A DNA stretch of 5,880 bases, taken from positions 1 through 5,880 of the forward strand of contig CAKZUM010000320.1 in NCBI GenBank assembly GCA_937921525.1. Reading direction: 5' to 3'. Shown here piece after piece: positions 1 to 5,674 of the stretch. This DNA is from an uncultured Saprospiraceae bacterium. Its GTDB lineage: Bacteria > Bacteroidota > Bacteroidia > Chitinophagales > Saprospiraceae. The notes beneath the pieces are model-generated. The model saw only the letters and a program-made list of their open reading frames with translations. It made no database searches and had not been told where the DNA came from. The translations under genes were made by a program, and so were the position numbers. Each line of letters begins with the position of its first letter. The stretch's first letter is position 1.

Positions 1-2
1 CT

Positions 3-20
3 AAGTAACGAGTAAATAAA
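3..20. repeat. Possible edge of another AGTAACGAG repeat
   Basis: AGTAACGAG at 4-12, followed by an A/T-only stretch with ATAA, resembles the boundary motif at 4080-4098 and 4240-4258. It sits just past the stop of the SxtJ-like gene. Only 9 bases match exactly, so it may be chance or the end of a further repeat copy outside the window. Confidence 0.35.
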
Positions 21-24
21 TTTA

Positions 25-384
25 TTACCAAGGATGCTCCAAATCCTTCTTAACATATTGATGATCCCGCTTTACCCAATAGGTATCTGAAGTCCGTTTT
101 AATTGTAAATTATCCTTATTGAATAAACGATACAACATTGCTATTGGAAATAGAAAAACAAAGAAAACAATACTTAATAAGACTTTAGACATAATCGCTC
201 CTAACACCTCTGCTAATTTATACCACGCCTTTGTGATCCATCCAGCAATTGTATCAAAAAACAAACCAATTACACCTATACCAATAGCTGCATATAGTAT
301 ATAGATCGAGCCATTAAAACAGTAAAAAATGACTAAGGCCGTAGACAAGACCAAACAGGTTTCTATATTTTTTTCTCTATTCAT
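25..384 (-). CDS. Small three-helix inner-membrane protein, SxtJ-like
   Basis: This 119-residue protein has hydrophobic segments at about residues 10-23, 26-43 and 67-87. Between the second and third lies a Trp/Lys-containing amphipathic stretch (residues 49-61), and after the third comes a polar, basic tail. The C-terminal part, with PIAMLYRLFNKDNLQLK (80-96) then a Thr-Tyr-Trp (101-103) and a charged end, resembles what I know of the SxtJ family: a Pro at the end of the last helix, an Arg-Leu pair, a 'KD.L.LK' stretch and an aromatic 'YW'. SxtJ homologues are small membrane proteins of unknown biochemical role, found beside O-carbamoyltransferases. The start lies only 10 bases past the stop of the SGNH gene, so the two are very probably co-transcribed, and this is the last gene of the operon visible here. 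The family assignment is from motif memory and context. That it is a membrane protein is clear; a role as scaffold or partner of the carbamoyltransferase is inference. Confidence 0.82.
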   Translation of the reverse strand: MNREKNIETCLVLSTALVIFYCFNGSIYILYAAIGIGVIGLFFDTIAGWITKAWYKLAEVLGAIMSKVLLSIVFFVFLFPIAMLYRLFNKDNLQLKRTSDTYWVKRDHQYVKKDLEHPW

Positions 385-394
385 TTTGTTGGTA

Positions 395-1474
395 TTAATT
401 CTTGTTTTTATAAAATTCTGTCGCTAAAATAGTACTAATTTTTTCTGCTCCTGTATTTGTAAAATGCATTCCATCATAATAATATTTAGAATTCTTTGGA
501 AGCAAATTCGCCAAGTCAATTATAAGAACGCCTTCTCTCTTAGCTATCTTTCTAGTAATAGAATTATATGACTCTAACACTTTCCAATAAGTACTCCCAT
601 TCTGAAAACGGGTTTTAATAGTTCCCAAATTCACACCCGTACTTGGATCAATTGCGTCTCCAAATAATAAGGGCTGCGTAATCAAAACAGGTTGAATAGA
701 TTGTTCTTTAGTTGTTTGCATTAGCTTTAATAGACGCAATTCGTATTGTTCTAAATAAGGCAATTGGCGATCAATTATTGCTTGTGATTCTGACTTATCT
801 AAATGAAGATGAGCTTCTTCTTTCAAATTCAAAGTGCCATGTCCTAAATCAATTTGGTAAGCGAATAAAGATCGCCTTAATCCATTAATTAGTATCGCAA
901 TTTCACTATTTTTCTTTAACCAATCGACAAAAGAAAAGCTTTGATTTTTCAAAAGTGTTATATCATCATTGTGCAAATCACCTCGTTCTAATTCGTTAAC
1001 CCCTACTAAATAAAAAATATACTCTGGCTTCATATCTTTCAGGTAGGATTCCAGAAGAATTTGATGTCCAAATGTAGAATGTCCATCTAATCCGGCATTA
1101 TTAATCCAAACAGGTTGCTCAGATTTGAACTGTAATTTTTTTTCTAATAAATGAGTCCAGTCTAGACCATCCGACAAAAATCGGCATTCGGTTGTACTCC
1201 CTCCTACTGCAATGATTGATAAATAGTCTTCAATATTAGTTGGTATTTCTTCCCCTCTAAAACCGATACTATTTTTAGTATGCGTAATCTGTTTGTCTAA
1301 AGAAGAAATATGTAGGTTATCAAAAGTAAAGACACGTTTAGCAGGTAAAATAATTTTTTCATTTTTAACACTTATTGGTAAGGGATTAAAAAATTGTAGA
1401 AATAATTCTAATACCAACAAGGATAATAGACTGCCTATTCCTAGCGCAATCGAGCTAAAGAGGATATTTTTCAT
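395..1474 (-). CDS. Membrane-anchored SGNH/GDSL-family hydrolase, SxtL-like
   Basis: The protein has 359 residues from the start chosen here. A signal anchor at about residues 4-30 (ILFSSIALGIGSLLSLLVLE and following) precedes an extracytoplasmic domain. SGNH blocks are visible in order: block I GGSTTE with nucleophile Ser93, block II around NAGLDGHST (Gly128), block III GVNEL with Asn160, and block V YYDGMHFTNTGAEK with the catalytic Asp334-His337 pair. Family members are esterases, lipases or acyltransferases on carbohydrate or lipid esters; the substrate is unknown here. The frame stays open to an upstream ATG at 1537, adding 21 Phe/Arg-rich residues. I prefer the ATG at 1474 because it puts the signal anchor at the N-terminus, follows an A-rich leader and leaves the palindrome at 1541-1694 well clear of the gene. 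The gene lies third after the carbamoyltransferase and the DUF5989-like gene, and 10 bases before the SxtJ-like gene. SxtL of saxitoxin clusters is likewise a GDSL-type protein beside a carbamoyltransferase. Confidence 0.9.
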   Translation of the reverse strand: MKNILFSSIALGIGSLLSLLVLELFLQFFNPLPISVKNEKIILPAKRVFTFDNLHISSLDKQITHTKNSIGFRGEEIPTNIEDYLSIIAVGGSTTECRFLSDGLDWTHLLEKKLQFKSEQPVWINNAGLDGHSTFGHQILLESYLKDMKPEYIFYLVGVNELERGDLHNDDITLLKNQSFSFVDWLKKNSEIAILINGLRRSLFAYQIDLGHGTLNLKEEAHLHLDKSESQAIIDRQLPYLEQYELRLLKLMQTTKEQSIQPVLITQPLLFGDAIDPSTGVNLGTIKTRFQNGSTYWKVLESYNSITRKIAKREGVLIIDLANLLPKNSKYYYDGMHFTNTGAEKISTILATEFYKNKN

Positions 1475-1540
1475 AGTTCTTTTTTTCAGCAGAGGAAAAG
1501 AATGAAAGGATCGAAGAAAGTGGAAATAAAATGACATAGG

Positions 1541-1694
1541 AATGGTTCATTAATAAATGTCGTTTTTATGCGCCGTTATTTTTTCTTTATGCAAGACGAA
1601 AAACGTAGGCGATGCCTAGCATCGACGAGGCTTTTCAACGCAGCAGAAAGGAAAAATAACAAGTAGAAGAATGTACATTTATTATTGAACCATT
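1541..1694. repeat. Long imperfect palindrome inside the operon (MITE/REP-like)
   Basis: The outer arms 1541-1560 and 1675-1694 are inverted copies matching at 19 of 20 positions. Farther in, a second paired block (GTTATT...CTTTATGC from 1575 against its inverted counterpart ending near 1660) matches at about 16 of 18. At the centre, CGATGC (1610-1615) pairs with GCATCG (1619-1624) around a 3-base loop. The whole unit is symmetric about position 1617-1618. It carries no credible gene. A 19-base block at 1667-1685 recurs exactly, inverted, at 4092-4110, which marks a repeat family. It lies between the DUF5989-like and SGNH genes, so operon mRNA would carry it as a long hairpin. Whether it acts as a processing site, stabiliser or inert mobile remnant is not visible. 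Confidence 0.85.
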
Positions 1695-1711
1695 TCATAG
1701 TAGAAATTACT

Positions 1712-1741
1712 AAATCTGCGTGTCTCCGAGTCTCTGTGTTC
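1712..1741. repeat. Short 'ACACAGAGACTCGGAGACACG' type intergenic repeat
   Basis: Read on the minus strand, this stretch is built of purine-rich near-repeats of the kind ACACAGAGA, CTCGGAGA and CACGCAGA. Very similar strings are, to my memory, scattered in intergenic DNA of many large bacterial genomes, where they are often mistranslated as 'NTE..R..H' peptides. It lies between the stop of the DUF5989-like gene and the 1541-1694 palindrome. Identification as a dispersed repeat rests on memory of the pattern; only one copy is in this window. Confidence 0.4.
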
Positions 1742-1762
1742 AATAATCTCCTATACTCCTTC

Positions 1763-1912
1763 CTAAAACAAAGTATAAATAAATGGTGCAATAGCACTAC
1801 TACCACCAATTACTACTAATGCGCCGATTAATGCTAGTATAAAAATCATAGGCAATAACCACCATTTTTTTCGCTCCTTCATAAAGGACCATAAGTCTGT
1901 TAAAAATTCCAT
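1763..1912 (-). CDS. 49-residue single-helix membrane protein, DUF5989/SxtK-like
   Basis: The frame starts with ATG at 1912, ends with TAG at 1765-1763 and encodes 49 residues. It opens with a short amphipathic stretch (MEFLTDLWSFMKERKKWW), followed by one hydrophobic helix at about residues 19-36 (LLPMIFILALIGALVVIG). A Gly-Gly-Ser-Ser turn and the tail AIAPFIYTLF close it. The 'LW.F...RKKWWL.P' opening, the GGSS turn and the 'A.APFIYTLF' end are the pattern I know for the DUF5989 family, which includes SxtK of saxitoxin clusters and is typically about 50 residues and next to a carbamoyltransferase. The basic stretch RKK just before the helix suggests a cytosolic N-terminus. It lies 101 bases after the carbamoyltransferase stop and upstream of the SGNH gene, all on one strand. 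Its function is unknown; a membrane anchor or small partner for the carbamoyltransferase is a reasonable inference. An overlapping longer frame in the same region is judged spurious. Confidence 0.88.
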   Translation of the reverse strand: MEFLTDLWSFMKERKKWWLLPMIFILALIGALVVIGGSSAIAPFIYTLF

Positions 1913-1933
1913 GAGTCTTTTTTTTGAGACTCA
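1912..1933 (-). promoter_or_regulatory. Small hairpin at the DUF5989-like start codon
   Basis: TGAGTCT at 1912-1918 and AGACTCA at 1927-1933 are exact inverted copies around an 8-base T-rich loop (A-rich in the mRNA). In the transcript the 3' strand of the stem includes the A of the start codon at 1912. The outer half (1928-1933) is also used by the larger hairpin at 1928-2005, so the two folds exclude each other. Control of translation by this switch is inference. Confidence 0.4.
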
Positions 1934-2005
1934 GGTGGGAGGGGTCAAGCGTCAGACAAAATACACGTGTACGATGTCTGACGCCTGACGCCTCACACCT
2001 GAGTC
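1928..2005. repeat. 31-bp-arm inverted repeat after the carbamoyltransferase gene
   Basis: The arms 1928-1958 and 1975-2005 are inverted copies matching at 28 of 31 positions. They surround a 16-base loop that contains the perfect palindrome TACACGTGTA (1962-1971). The unit begins 9 bases past the carbamoyltransferase stop codon and ends 16 bases before the DUF5989-like start. On the minus strand no T-run follows the stem (it is followed by TCAAAAAAAA), so it is not a standard intrinsic terminator for the operon. It is more likely a dispersed palindrome or an intra-operon RNA structure that could tune or protect the upstream mRNA. The right arm is rich in GTCAGGCGTCAGAC-like repeats. Confidence 0.8.
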
Positions 2006-2013
2006 CTTTTCAT

Positions 2014-3879
2014 TTAATCTAATACAAATTCTTCCTGCCACTTATCTTTTTGATCCCACTCCGGTTGATCCGACTTTTTAAATAAATATTTCCCTAGTAC
2101 CAAATAATCCATTTCTGTTCGCATGAAGCAACGGTACGCATCTTCTGGTGAACAGACAATCGGCTCACCTCGTACATTAAAACTAGTATTGACTAAAATA
2201 CCTTGCCCTGTCTTAGCTTTGATACTCTTTAAGAGTTGATAATATTCTGGATTAGTTGATTCATATACCGTTTGTACCCTAGCAGAAAAATCTACATGGG
2301 TAATCGCTTGTACATCCGAGCGTTGAATGTATAGTCGATCCATTAAAGGGAGATCATAGTAGTTGTCGGGGATGATAGCTCTTCGTTCATCAGCGACAGG
2401 AGCGACTACTAGCATATAAGGAGAAGCCTGCTTTAATTTGAAAAAATAATCTGCATCTTCTGCTAAAACAGAAGGTGCAAAAGGTCGAAATCCTTCTCGG
2501 TATTTGATTTTAAGATTTAACTTCTTTTGCATCTCCTCATTTCTAGCATCTCCTAAAATACTTCTATTCCCTAAAGCTCTTGGACCAAATTCCATTCTTC
2601 CTTGAAACCAACCTACGACATTGCTATTAGTAATTAGATCAGCAACTTTTGTAGTTAAGTCCGAGAAGTTGACAATTTTAGTATACTGCGCATCAAATTT
2701 TTTAACGCTTAACTCAATATCTAAATCTGAATATTCTGGTCCTAAGTACGACCCTTTTACCCCGTCCATTTTAGTAGCATCTATCTCTCGTTCTTGTTCA
2801 AAAAATAAATACTCTGCAGCGAGAGCAGCGCCTAATGCTCCACCCGAATCTCCAGCAGCGGGTTGAATAAAAATGTTTTCAAAAATATTTTCTTCTAATA
2901 ACTTCCCGTTCGCCACACAGTTTAAAGCAACTCCACCAGCGATGCATAAATTATTAGAATTGGTTAAACGTTTAGCCTCTTTCGCCATTTTAATAACGAC
3001 TTCTTCTGTAACGACTTGTATAGCCATAGCCAAATTACAATGATGTTGTTCCAATTCTTCATTGGCATCTCTACGAGGAAAGCCAAATAAGCTGGTCCAT
3101 TTTTTATCATAGACCATTCTCAAACCAGTTGCATAACTAAAATAATCTTGATTTAGCCAAATAGAACCATCCTCTTTTAAATCTACTAAAGTCGATTTTA
3201 TAATGTGTATAAATTCTTTTATTTGGGGCGAGTTGGGATTGCCATAAGGTGCTAAACCCATTAGTTTATACTCACCTGAGTTTACCTTGAATCCTAAAAA
3301 ATAAGTAAATGCCGAATACAATAACCCCACAGAATGTGGAAATTGTAATTCTTTCAAAACCTCCATTTTATTGCCCTCCCCTTTATAGATTCCTGCTGTT
3401 GCCCACTCACCTACCCCATCAATTGTTAGCACAGCCGCTTCTTTATAAGGGGATGGATAAAAAGCACTTGCTGCATGAGACAAGTGATGCTCTGGAAATA
3501 AGAGTTTTAGATTTTTTCTGTCATAACTTTCTATATTATTTAATTCCTGTCGAATCACCCTTTTTAAAAACATTTTTTCTCTTAACCAAACAGGGATAGC
3601 CATAACAAAAGAAGACAAGCCTTTTGGAGAAAAGCCATAATAGGTTTCTAAAAGCCGTTCAAATTTTAATAAAGGTTTATCATAAAAAACAACTGCATCC
3701 AATTGATCTATTGAAGTACCTGCATATTTAAGACAATACTTTACTGCATTGGAAGGAAAGGAAGCATCTTGTTTTTTTCTAGTAAAACGTTCTTCTTGAG
3801 CTGCTGCTATTACCTGTCCATCTTTGACAATGGCTGCCGCAGAGTCATGATAAAAGGCAGAGATACCTAGAATAATCAT
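2014..3879 (-). CDS. O-carbamoyltransferase, NodU/CmcH/TobZ/SxtI family
   Basis: The protein has 621 residues, full length for the family. The N-terminal Kae1/ASKHA-like domain (about 1-355) starts with ILGISAFYHDSAAA. It carries the metal-binding HxxxH (His131 and His135 in HHLSHAASAF), the downstream Asp154 in TIDGVGEW, the AGGVALNCVANGKL motif (314-327) and Asp344 in AAGDSGGALGAA. These match the residues that bind iron and ATP/carbamoyl-adenylate in TobZ. The YrdC-like C-terminal domain (about 400-600) shows GRMEFGPRALGNRSILGDAR (427-446), REGFRPFAPS and VNTSFNVRGEPIV. Such enzymes transfer the carbamoyl group of carbamoyl phosphate, through carbamoyl-AMP, to a hydroxyl of a sugar or small-molecule acceptor in the cytosol; the acceptor here is unknown. 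The ATG at 3879 is followed at once by the conserved N-terminal motif. It is the first gene of a likely operon with the DUF5989-like, SGNH and SxtJ-like genes downstream. All catalytic motifs appear intact. Confidence 0.96.
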   Translation of the reverse strand: MIILGISAFYHDSAAAIVKDGQVIAAAQEERFTRKKQDASFPSNAVKYCLKYAGTSIDQLDAVVFYDKPLLKFERLLETYYGFSPKGLSSFVMAIPVWLREKMFLKRVIRQELNNIESYDRKNLKLLFPEHHLSHAASAFYPSPYKEAAVLTIDGVGEWATAGIYKGEGNKMEVLKELQFPHSVGLLYSAFTYFLGFKVNSGEYKLMGLAPYGNPNSPQIKEFIHIIKSTLVDLKEDGSIWLNQDYFSYATGLRMVYDKKWTSLFGFPRRDANEELEQHHCNLAMAIQVVTEEVVIKMAKEAKRLTNSNNLCIAGGVALNCVANGKLLEENIFENIFIQPAAGDSGGALGAALAAEYLFFEQEREIDATKMDGVKGSYLGPEYSDLDIELSVKKFDAQYTKIVNFSDLTTKVADLITNSNVVGWFQGRMEFGPRALGNRSILGDARNEEMQKKLNLKIKYREGFRPFAPSVLAEDADYFFKLKQASPYMLVVAPVADERRAIIPDNYYDLPLMDRLYIQRSDVQAITHVDFSARVQTVYESTNPEYYQLLKSIKAKTGQGILVNTSFNVRGEPIVCSPEDAYRCFMRTEMDYLVLGKYLFKKSDQPEWDQKDKWQEEFVLD

Positions 3880-3923
3880 TTGTGTAGTTTAATAGCTGCC
3901 AGTCCTATAGGTTACATTCTGTA

Positions 3924-3958
3924 AAAATATAAGGTACTGGATATTTAAATTAAATCAA
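3924..3958 (-). promoter_or_regulatory. Possible Bacteroidota-type promoter for the carbamoyltransferase operon
   Basis: On the minus strand TATATTTT (3931-3924) matches the Bacteroidota -7 consensus TAnnTTTG except for the last base. A TTG lies at 3958-3956, 24 bases upstream, slightly wider than the usual spacing to a -33 element. A start here would give a leader of roughly 35-40 bases before the ATG at 3879. The surroundings are AT-rich, so chance matches are easy. Confidence 0.25.
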
Positions 3959-4077
3959 TAAACGATTGGGAGGGGGAGTTTAGGAAAGTTTTTATCGTTG
4001 GGAAGCGATGGTGGATTAGAGAAATAAAATTAAGTATTTATTAGATGAAATGCAAAAAAAATACAGATGAAGTTTGT

Positions 4078-4240
4078 TTAGTAACGAGGAGATAATAAAT
4101 GTACATTCTTGGGTAGCTTATTTTTTTCTTAGTTTTCTCTTGAAAGTGGGAGTATTGTTGATACTATGACCGATTTCAAGAGGAAAATAAGGGAAAAAGA
4201 AGCAGCCAAGAGTGTATAGTTATTATTTCGTCGTTACTTA
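4078..4240. repeat. Palindromic repeat of about 160 bp, same family as 1541-1694
   Basis: The left arm from GTAACGAGGAG at 4081 to CTCTTGAAA at about 4145 is mirrored by the right arm from TTTCAAGAGG at about 4174 to GTTACT at 4238, with a few small gaps and substitutions. At the centre AGTAT and ATACT (4151-4165) form an inner stem around TGTTG. The 19-base block at 4092-4110 occurs exactly, inverted, in the palindrome at 1667-1685. No protein is encoded. Size, symmetry, copies at separate sites and absence of a transposase suggest a non-autonomous MITE-like or REP-like element. Confidence 0.83.
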
Positions 4241-4258
4241 GTAACGAGGAGATAATAA
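4220..4258. repeat. 39-base junction palindrome with a duplicated 21-base motif
   Basis: 4220-4238 and 4240-4258 are inverted copies matching at 17 of 19 positions, with the perfect core CGTTACT-T-AGTAACG at 4232-4246. The 21 bases at 4238-4258 (TTAGTAACGAGGAGATAATA plus A) are an exact direct copy of 4078-4098, 160 bases away. It is the junction between the long palindrome to its left and the GC-rich unit to its right. Confidence 0.8.
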
Positions 4259-4332
4259 GTTCGTCACCCGCCCGACTGCATCAGCGGGCTGGACTGGACG
4301 AGAAGATTTTGCTCTCATTTTTCCTTAGTAAC
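4238..4332. repeat. Second repeat unit with a GC-rich hairpin, bounded by TTAGTAAC
   Basis: The unit starts with the duplicated TTAGTAACGAGG motif (4238) and ends with another TTAGTAAC at 4325-4332. Within it is a GC-rich island that stands out from its AT-rich surroundings. TCGTC (4261-4265) pairs with GACGA (4297-4301) as an outer stem. GCCCG (4270-4274) pairs with CGGGC (4285-4289), continuing as CTG/CAG with a CAT loop. It lies directly downstream of the PLP-enzyme stop. It lacks the T-run of an intrinsic terminator on the minus strand, though the stem might still slow transcription. Confidence 0.6.
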
Positions 4333-4343
4333 AACAAAGAATC

Positions 4344-5510
4344 CTATTCAAATCCAACCAAAGCATCCGCTAACAATCGCATATCTTCTTCTGAATTTTG
4401 AAAGTGTGGCGCCACCCTTAAATAGCCTCCTCTAGAAGAGCAAGTAATTCCCTGTTCCTTTAACAATTCTGAACATTCCAAAGCATGTGGATGGTATAAG
4501 GAAAGAATGCCTGAACGATGTTTAGATTCAAATAAAAGTGGTTTAAAATCTTTATTTTCTAAATGTGCCAAGAAAATATCTTGCAATTTCAATATACGCC
4601 TGTGAATAAAAGCAACCCCCATTTTTAAATGATTCTCTTTCACCACCTTTGTTAAGCCTTTCAGCAAAGAGATGGGAGAAGTGGCATATTCAAATCTTTT
4701 AGCAGTCGTATGTGGATTCCAAGAATGATCTAAATAATCCGGACATTGTTCCATTGTCTCTGCACCAATCATTACTTGGCTTAATTTATCTCTAAAAGCA
4801 GGGGCTGTGTAAAATACCCCTACACCGACTGGGCCCATCAACCATTTCCACCCAGACGACACCAAAGCCGCAATATTCATAGCTTCTGGATCTATGGGAA
4901 TCGTTCCTAAACTCTGGGCTGCACATACCACCAGATCAATATTATGTTCTTTACAAAGTGCTCCCAACTCCATTAAATCTGCCGCATAGCCACTTGTAAA
5001 TTGTACATGACTCAATGCGATAATTTTAGTTTTGGGAGTAATAAATGCCTTTACGTGTGCCAACTTCCAGCTACCACATTGCTTTTTATCAATTCCTTGA
5101 TAGGGAACATTAGGAATTAGCTTTAAACGTATCCCTTTTTTTCGTGCTTGCAATTTCCAAGGAAAATGATTGGCTGGGTATTCATGGACAAAAGACAGAA
5201 CCTCCTCTCCTTCTTCAAATGGATACCCCTCTGCTATCATTGAAATACCTTCCGAAGCATTCTTTACTGCTGCTATATTCTCAGCAGAGGTATTTAGTAA
5301 TTGACCAAAGGTATGCTTAAAATCATCTAAAATGGCATCATATTGTTCGATCACTCTATGATGTCCATATTGCTGATGTACTTTTATAAAATCGATGATC
5401 TCTTGTGCCGCCGAAGGATGTAACTGAGCAACGCCACAACTGGAAAGAAAAATCTTTCTCTTGGTATTTAAAATAATTTCTTTTGAAGCAGAGGTAGATG
5501 AAGCAGTCAT
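4344..5510 (-). CDS. Class V aminotransferase-fold PLP-dependent enzyme
   Basis: This 388-residue, full-length fold-type I protein belongs to the group that includes isopenicillin-N epimerase, kynureninase and cysteine desulfurase-like enzymes. Visible motifs are NASEGIS (84-90, phosphate-binding region), EYPANHFPW (110-118), LSHVQFTSGY (166-175, with His168), CAAQSLG (196-202), SSGWKWLMGPVG (218-229) with Lys222 as the expected PLP Schiff-base lysine, and YLRVAPHFQNSEEDM (363-377) with Arg365 as the probable substrate-carboxylate ligand. The normal family motif is D-x-x-Q, the Asp contacting the pyridine nitrogen of PLP; here it is Cys196-x-x-Gln199, which is unusual. The active-site cysteine loop typical of SufS (R.GHHC) is absent, so a desulfurase role is unlikely. 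The substrate is unknown. Start at 5510 follows an AT-rich leader with no clear Shine-Dalgarno; the first 15 or so residues are Ser/Thr-rich and poorly conserved in style. It is on the same strand as the carbamoyltransferase operon but 464 bases upstream, so a functional link is uncertain. Confidence 0.93.
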   Translation of the reverse strand: MTASSTSASKEIILNTKRKIFLSSCGVAQLHPSAAQEIIDFIKVHQQYGHHRVIEQYDAILDDFKHTFGQLLNTSAENIAAVKNASEGISMIAEGYPFEEGEEVLSFVHEYPANHFPWKLQARKKGIRLKLIPNVPYQGIDKKQCGSWKLAHVKAFITPKTKIIALSHVQFTSGYAADLMELGALCKEHNIDLVVCAAQSLGTIPIDPEAMNIAALVSSGWKWLMGPVGVGVFYTAPAFRDKLSQVMIGAETMEQCPDYLDHSWNPHTTAKRFEYATSPISLLKGLTKVVKENHLKMGVAFIHRRILKLQDIFLAHLENKDFKPLLFESKHRSGILSLYHPHALECSELLKEQGITCSSRGGYLRVAPHFQNSEEDMRLLADALVGFE

Positions 5511-5620
5511 ATAATATGTTTAATATGGGAGAAGTCTTAAAGCATTACGTTAATGTATCAGGGCGAACGAAAAGTCATTTTTATAATATGTATTAGTGGA
5601 AGAAAGTTACAAACCATAGC

Positions 5621-5664
5621 CGTCAGATTATCTGGGAAGTCCCTTGATAATCAGGTCATTGACG
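5621..5664. repeat. Three-part stem-loop
   Basis: CGTCA (5621-5625) pairs with TGACG (5660-5664), GATTATC (5626-5632) pairs with GATAATC (5646-5652), and GGG (5634-5636) pairs with CCC (5641-5643). Together they form a 44-base hairpin with an asymmetric bulge on the 3' side. It is about 110 bases upstream of the PLP-enzyme start codon. Confidence 0.5.
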
Positions 5665-5674
5665 ACGAATTATT

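Larger units (their letters stand above)
3880..4343. other. Intergenic region between the PLP enzyme and carbamoyltransferase genes
   Basis: These 464 bases hold no open frame that I can support. The 3880-3960 part is AT-rich upstream DNA of the carbamoyltransferase gene. In 3961-4077 I see nothing beyond a G-rich patch (GGGAGGGGGAG at about 3968). From 4078 onward the region is made of the repeat units listed separately. The PLP-enzyme gene ends at 4344 and no typical terminator (stem plus T-run) follows it on the minus strand. Confidence 0.7.

Noticed and set aside
1475..1537. 21-residue N-terminal extension of the SGNH gene from the ATG at 1537
   Set aside because: The extension is Phe/Ser-rich and comes from pyrimidine-rich DNA next to the palindrome, whereas the ATG at 1474 begins directly at the signal anchor. 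The longer form cannot be excluded.
1576..1809. A 77-codon minus-strand open frame
   Set aside because: It runs through the palindrome and the purine-rich repeat and overlaps the DUF5989-like gene in another frame. Its translation is compositionally odd and resembles no protein I know.
1928..2005. Intrinsic terminator for the carbamoyltransferase gene
   Set aside because: The stem is strong, but no T-run follows it on the minus strand and a same-strand family partner gene begins 16 bases later.
2621..3599. Plus-strand open frames opposite the carbamoyltransferase gene
   Set aside because: They are antisense shadows of a strongly conserved coding sequence, with no recognisable protein features.
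25..3879. Saxitoxin biosynthesis cluster
   Set aside because: Only the carbamoyltransferase-associated genes are present; no SxtA-type polyketide synthase, amidinotransferase or oxygenase genes are seen in the window.
4270..4289. Intrinsic terminator after the PLP-enzyme gene
   Set aside because: The GC stem is there but is followed on the minus strand by GGGTGACGAAC rather than a T-run, and the surroundings belong to a repeat unit.
4078..4332. CRISPR array
   Set aside because: The repeated motif occurs only two or three times with unequal spacing (160 and 87 bases), the intervening DNA is itself palindromic, and no cas gene is present.
4344..5510. SufS/IscS cysteine desulfurase
   Set aside because: The mobile-loop catalytic cysteine motif (R.GHHC type) is absent and no suf or isc genes are nearby.
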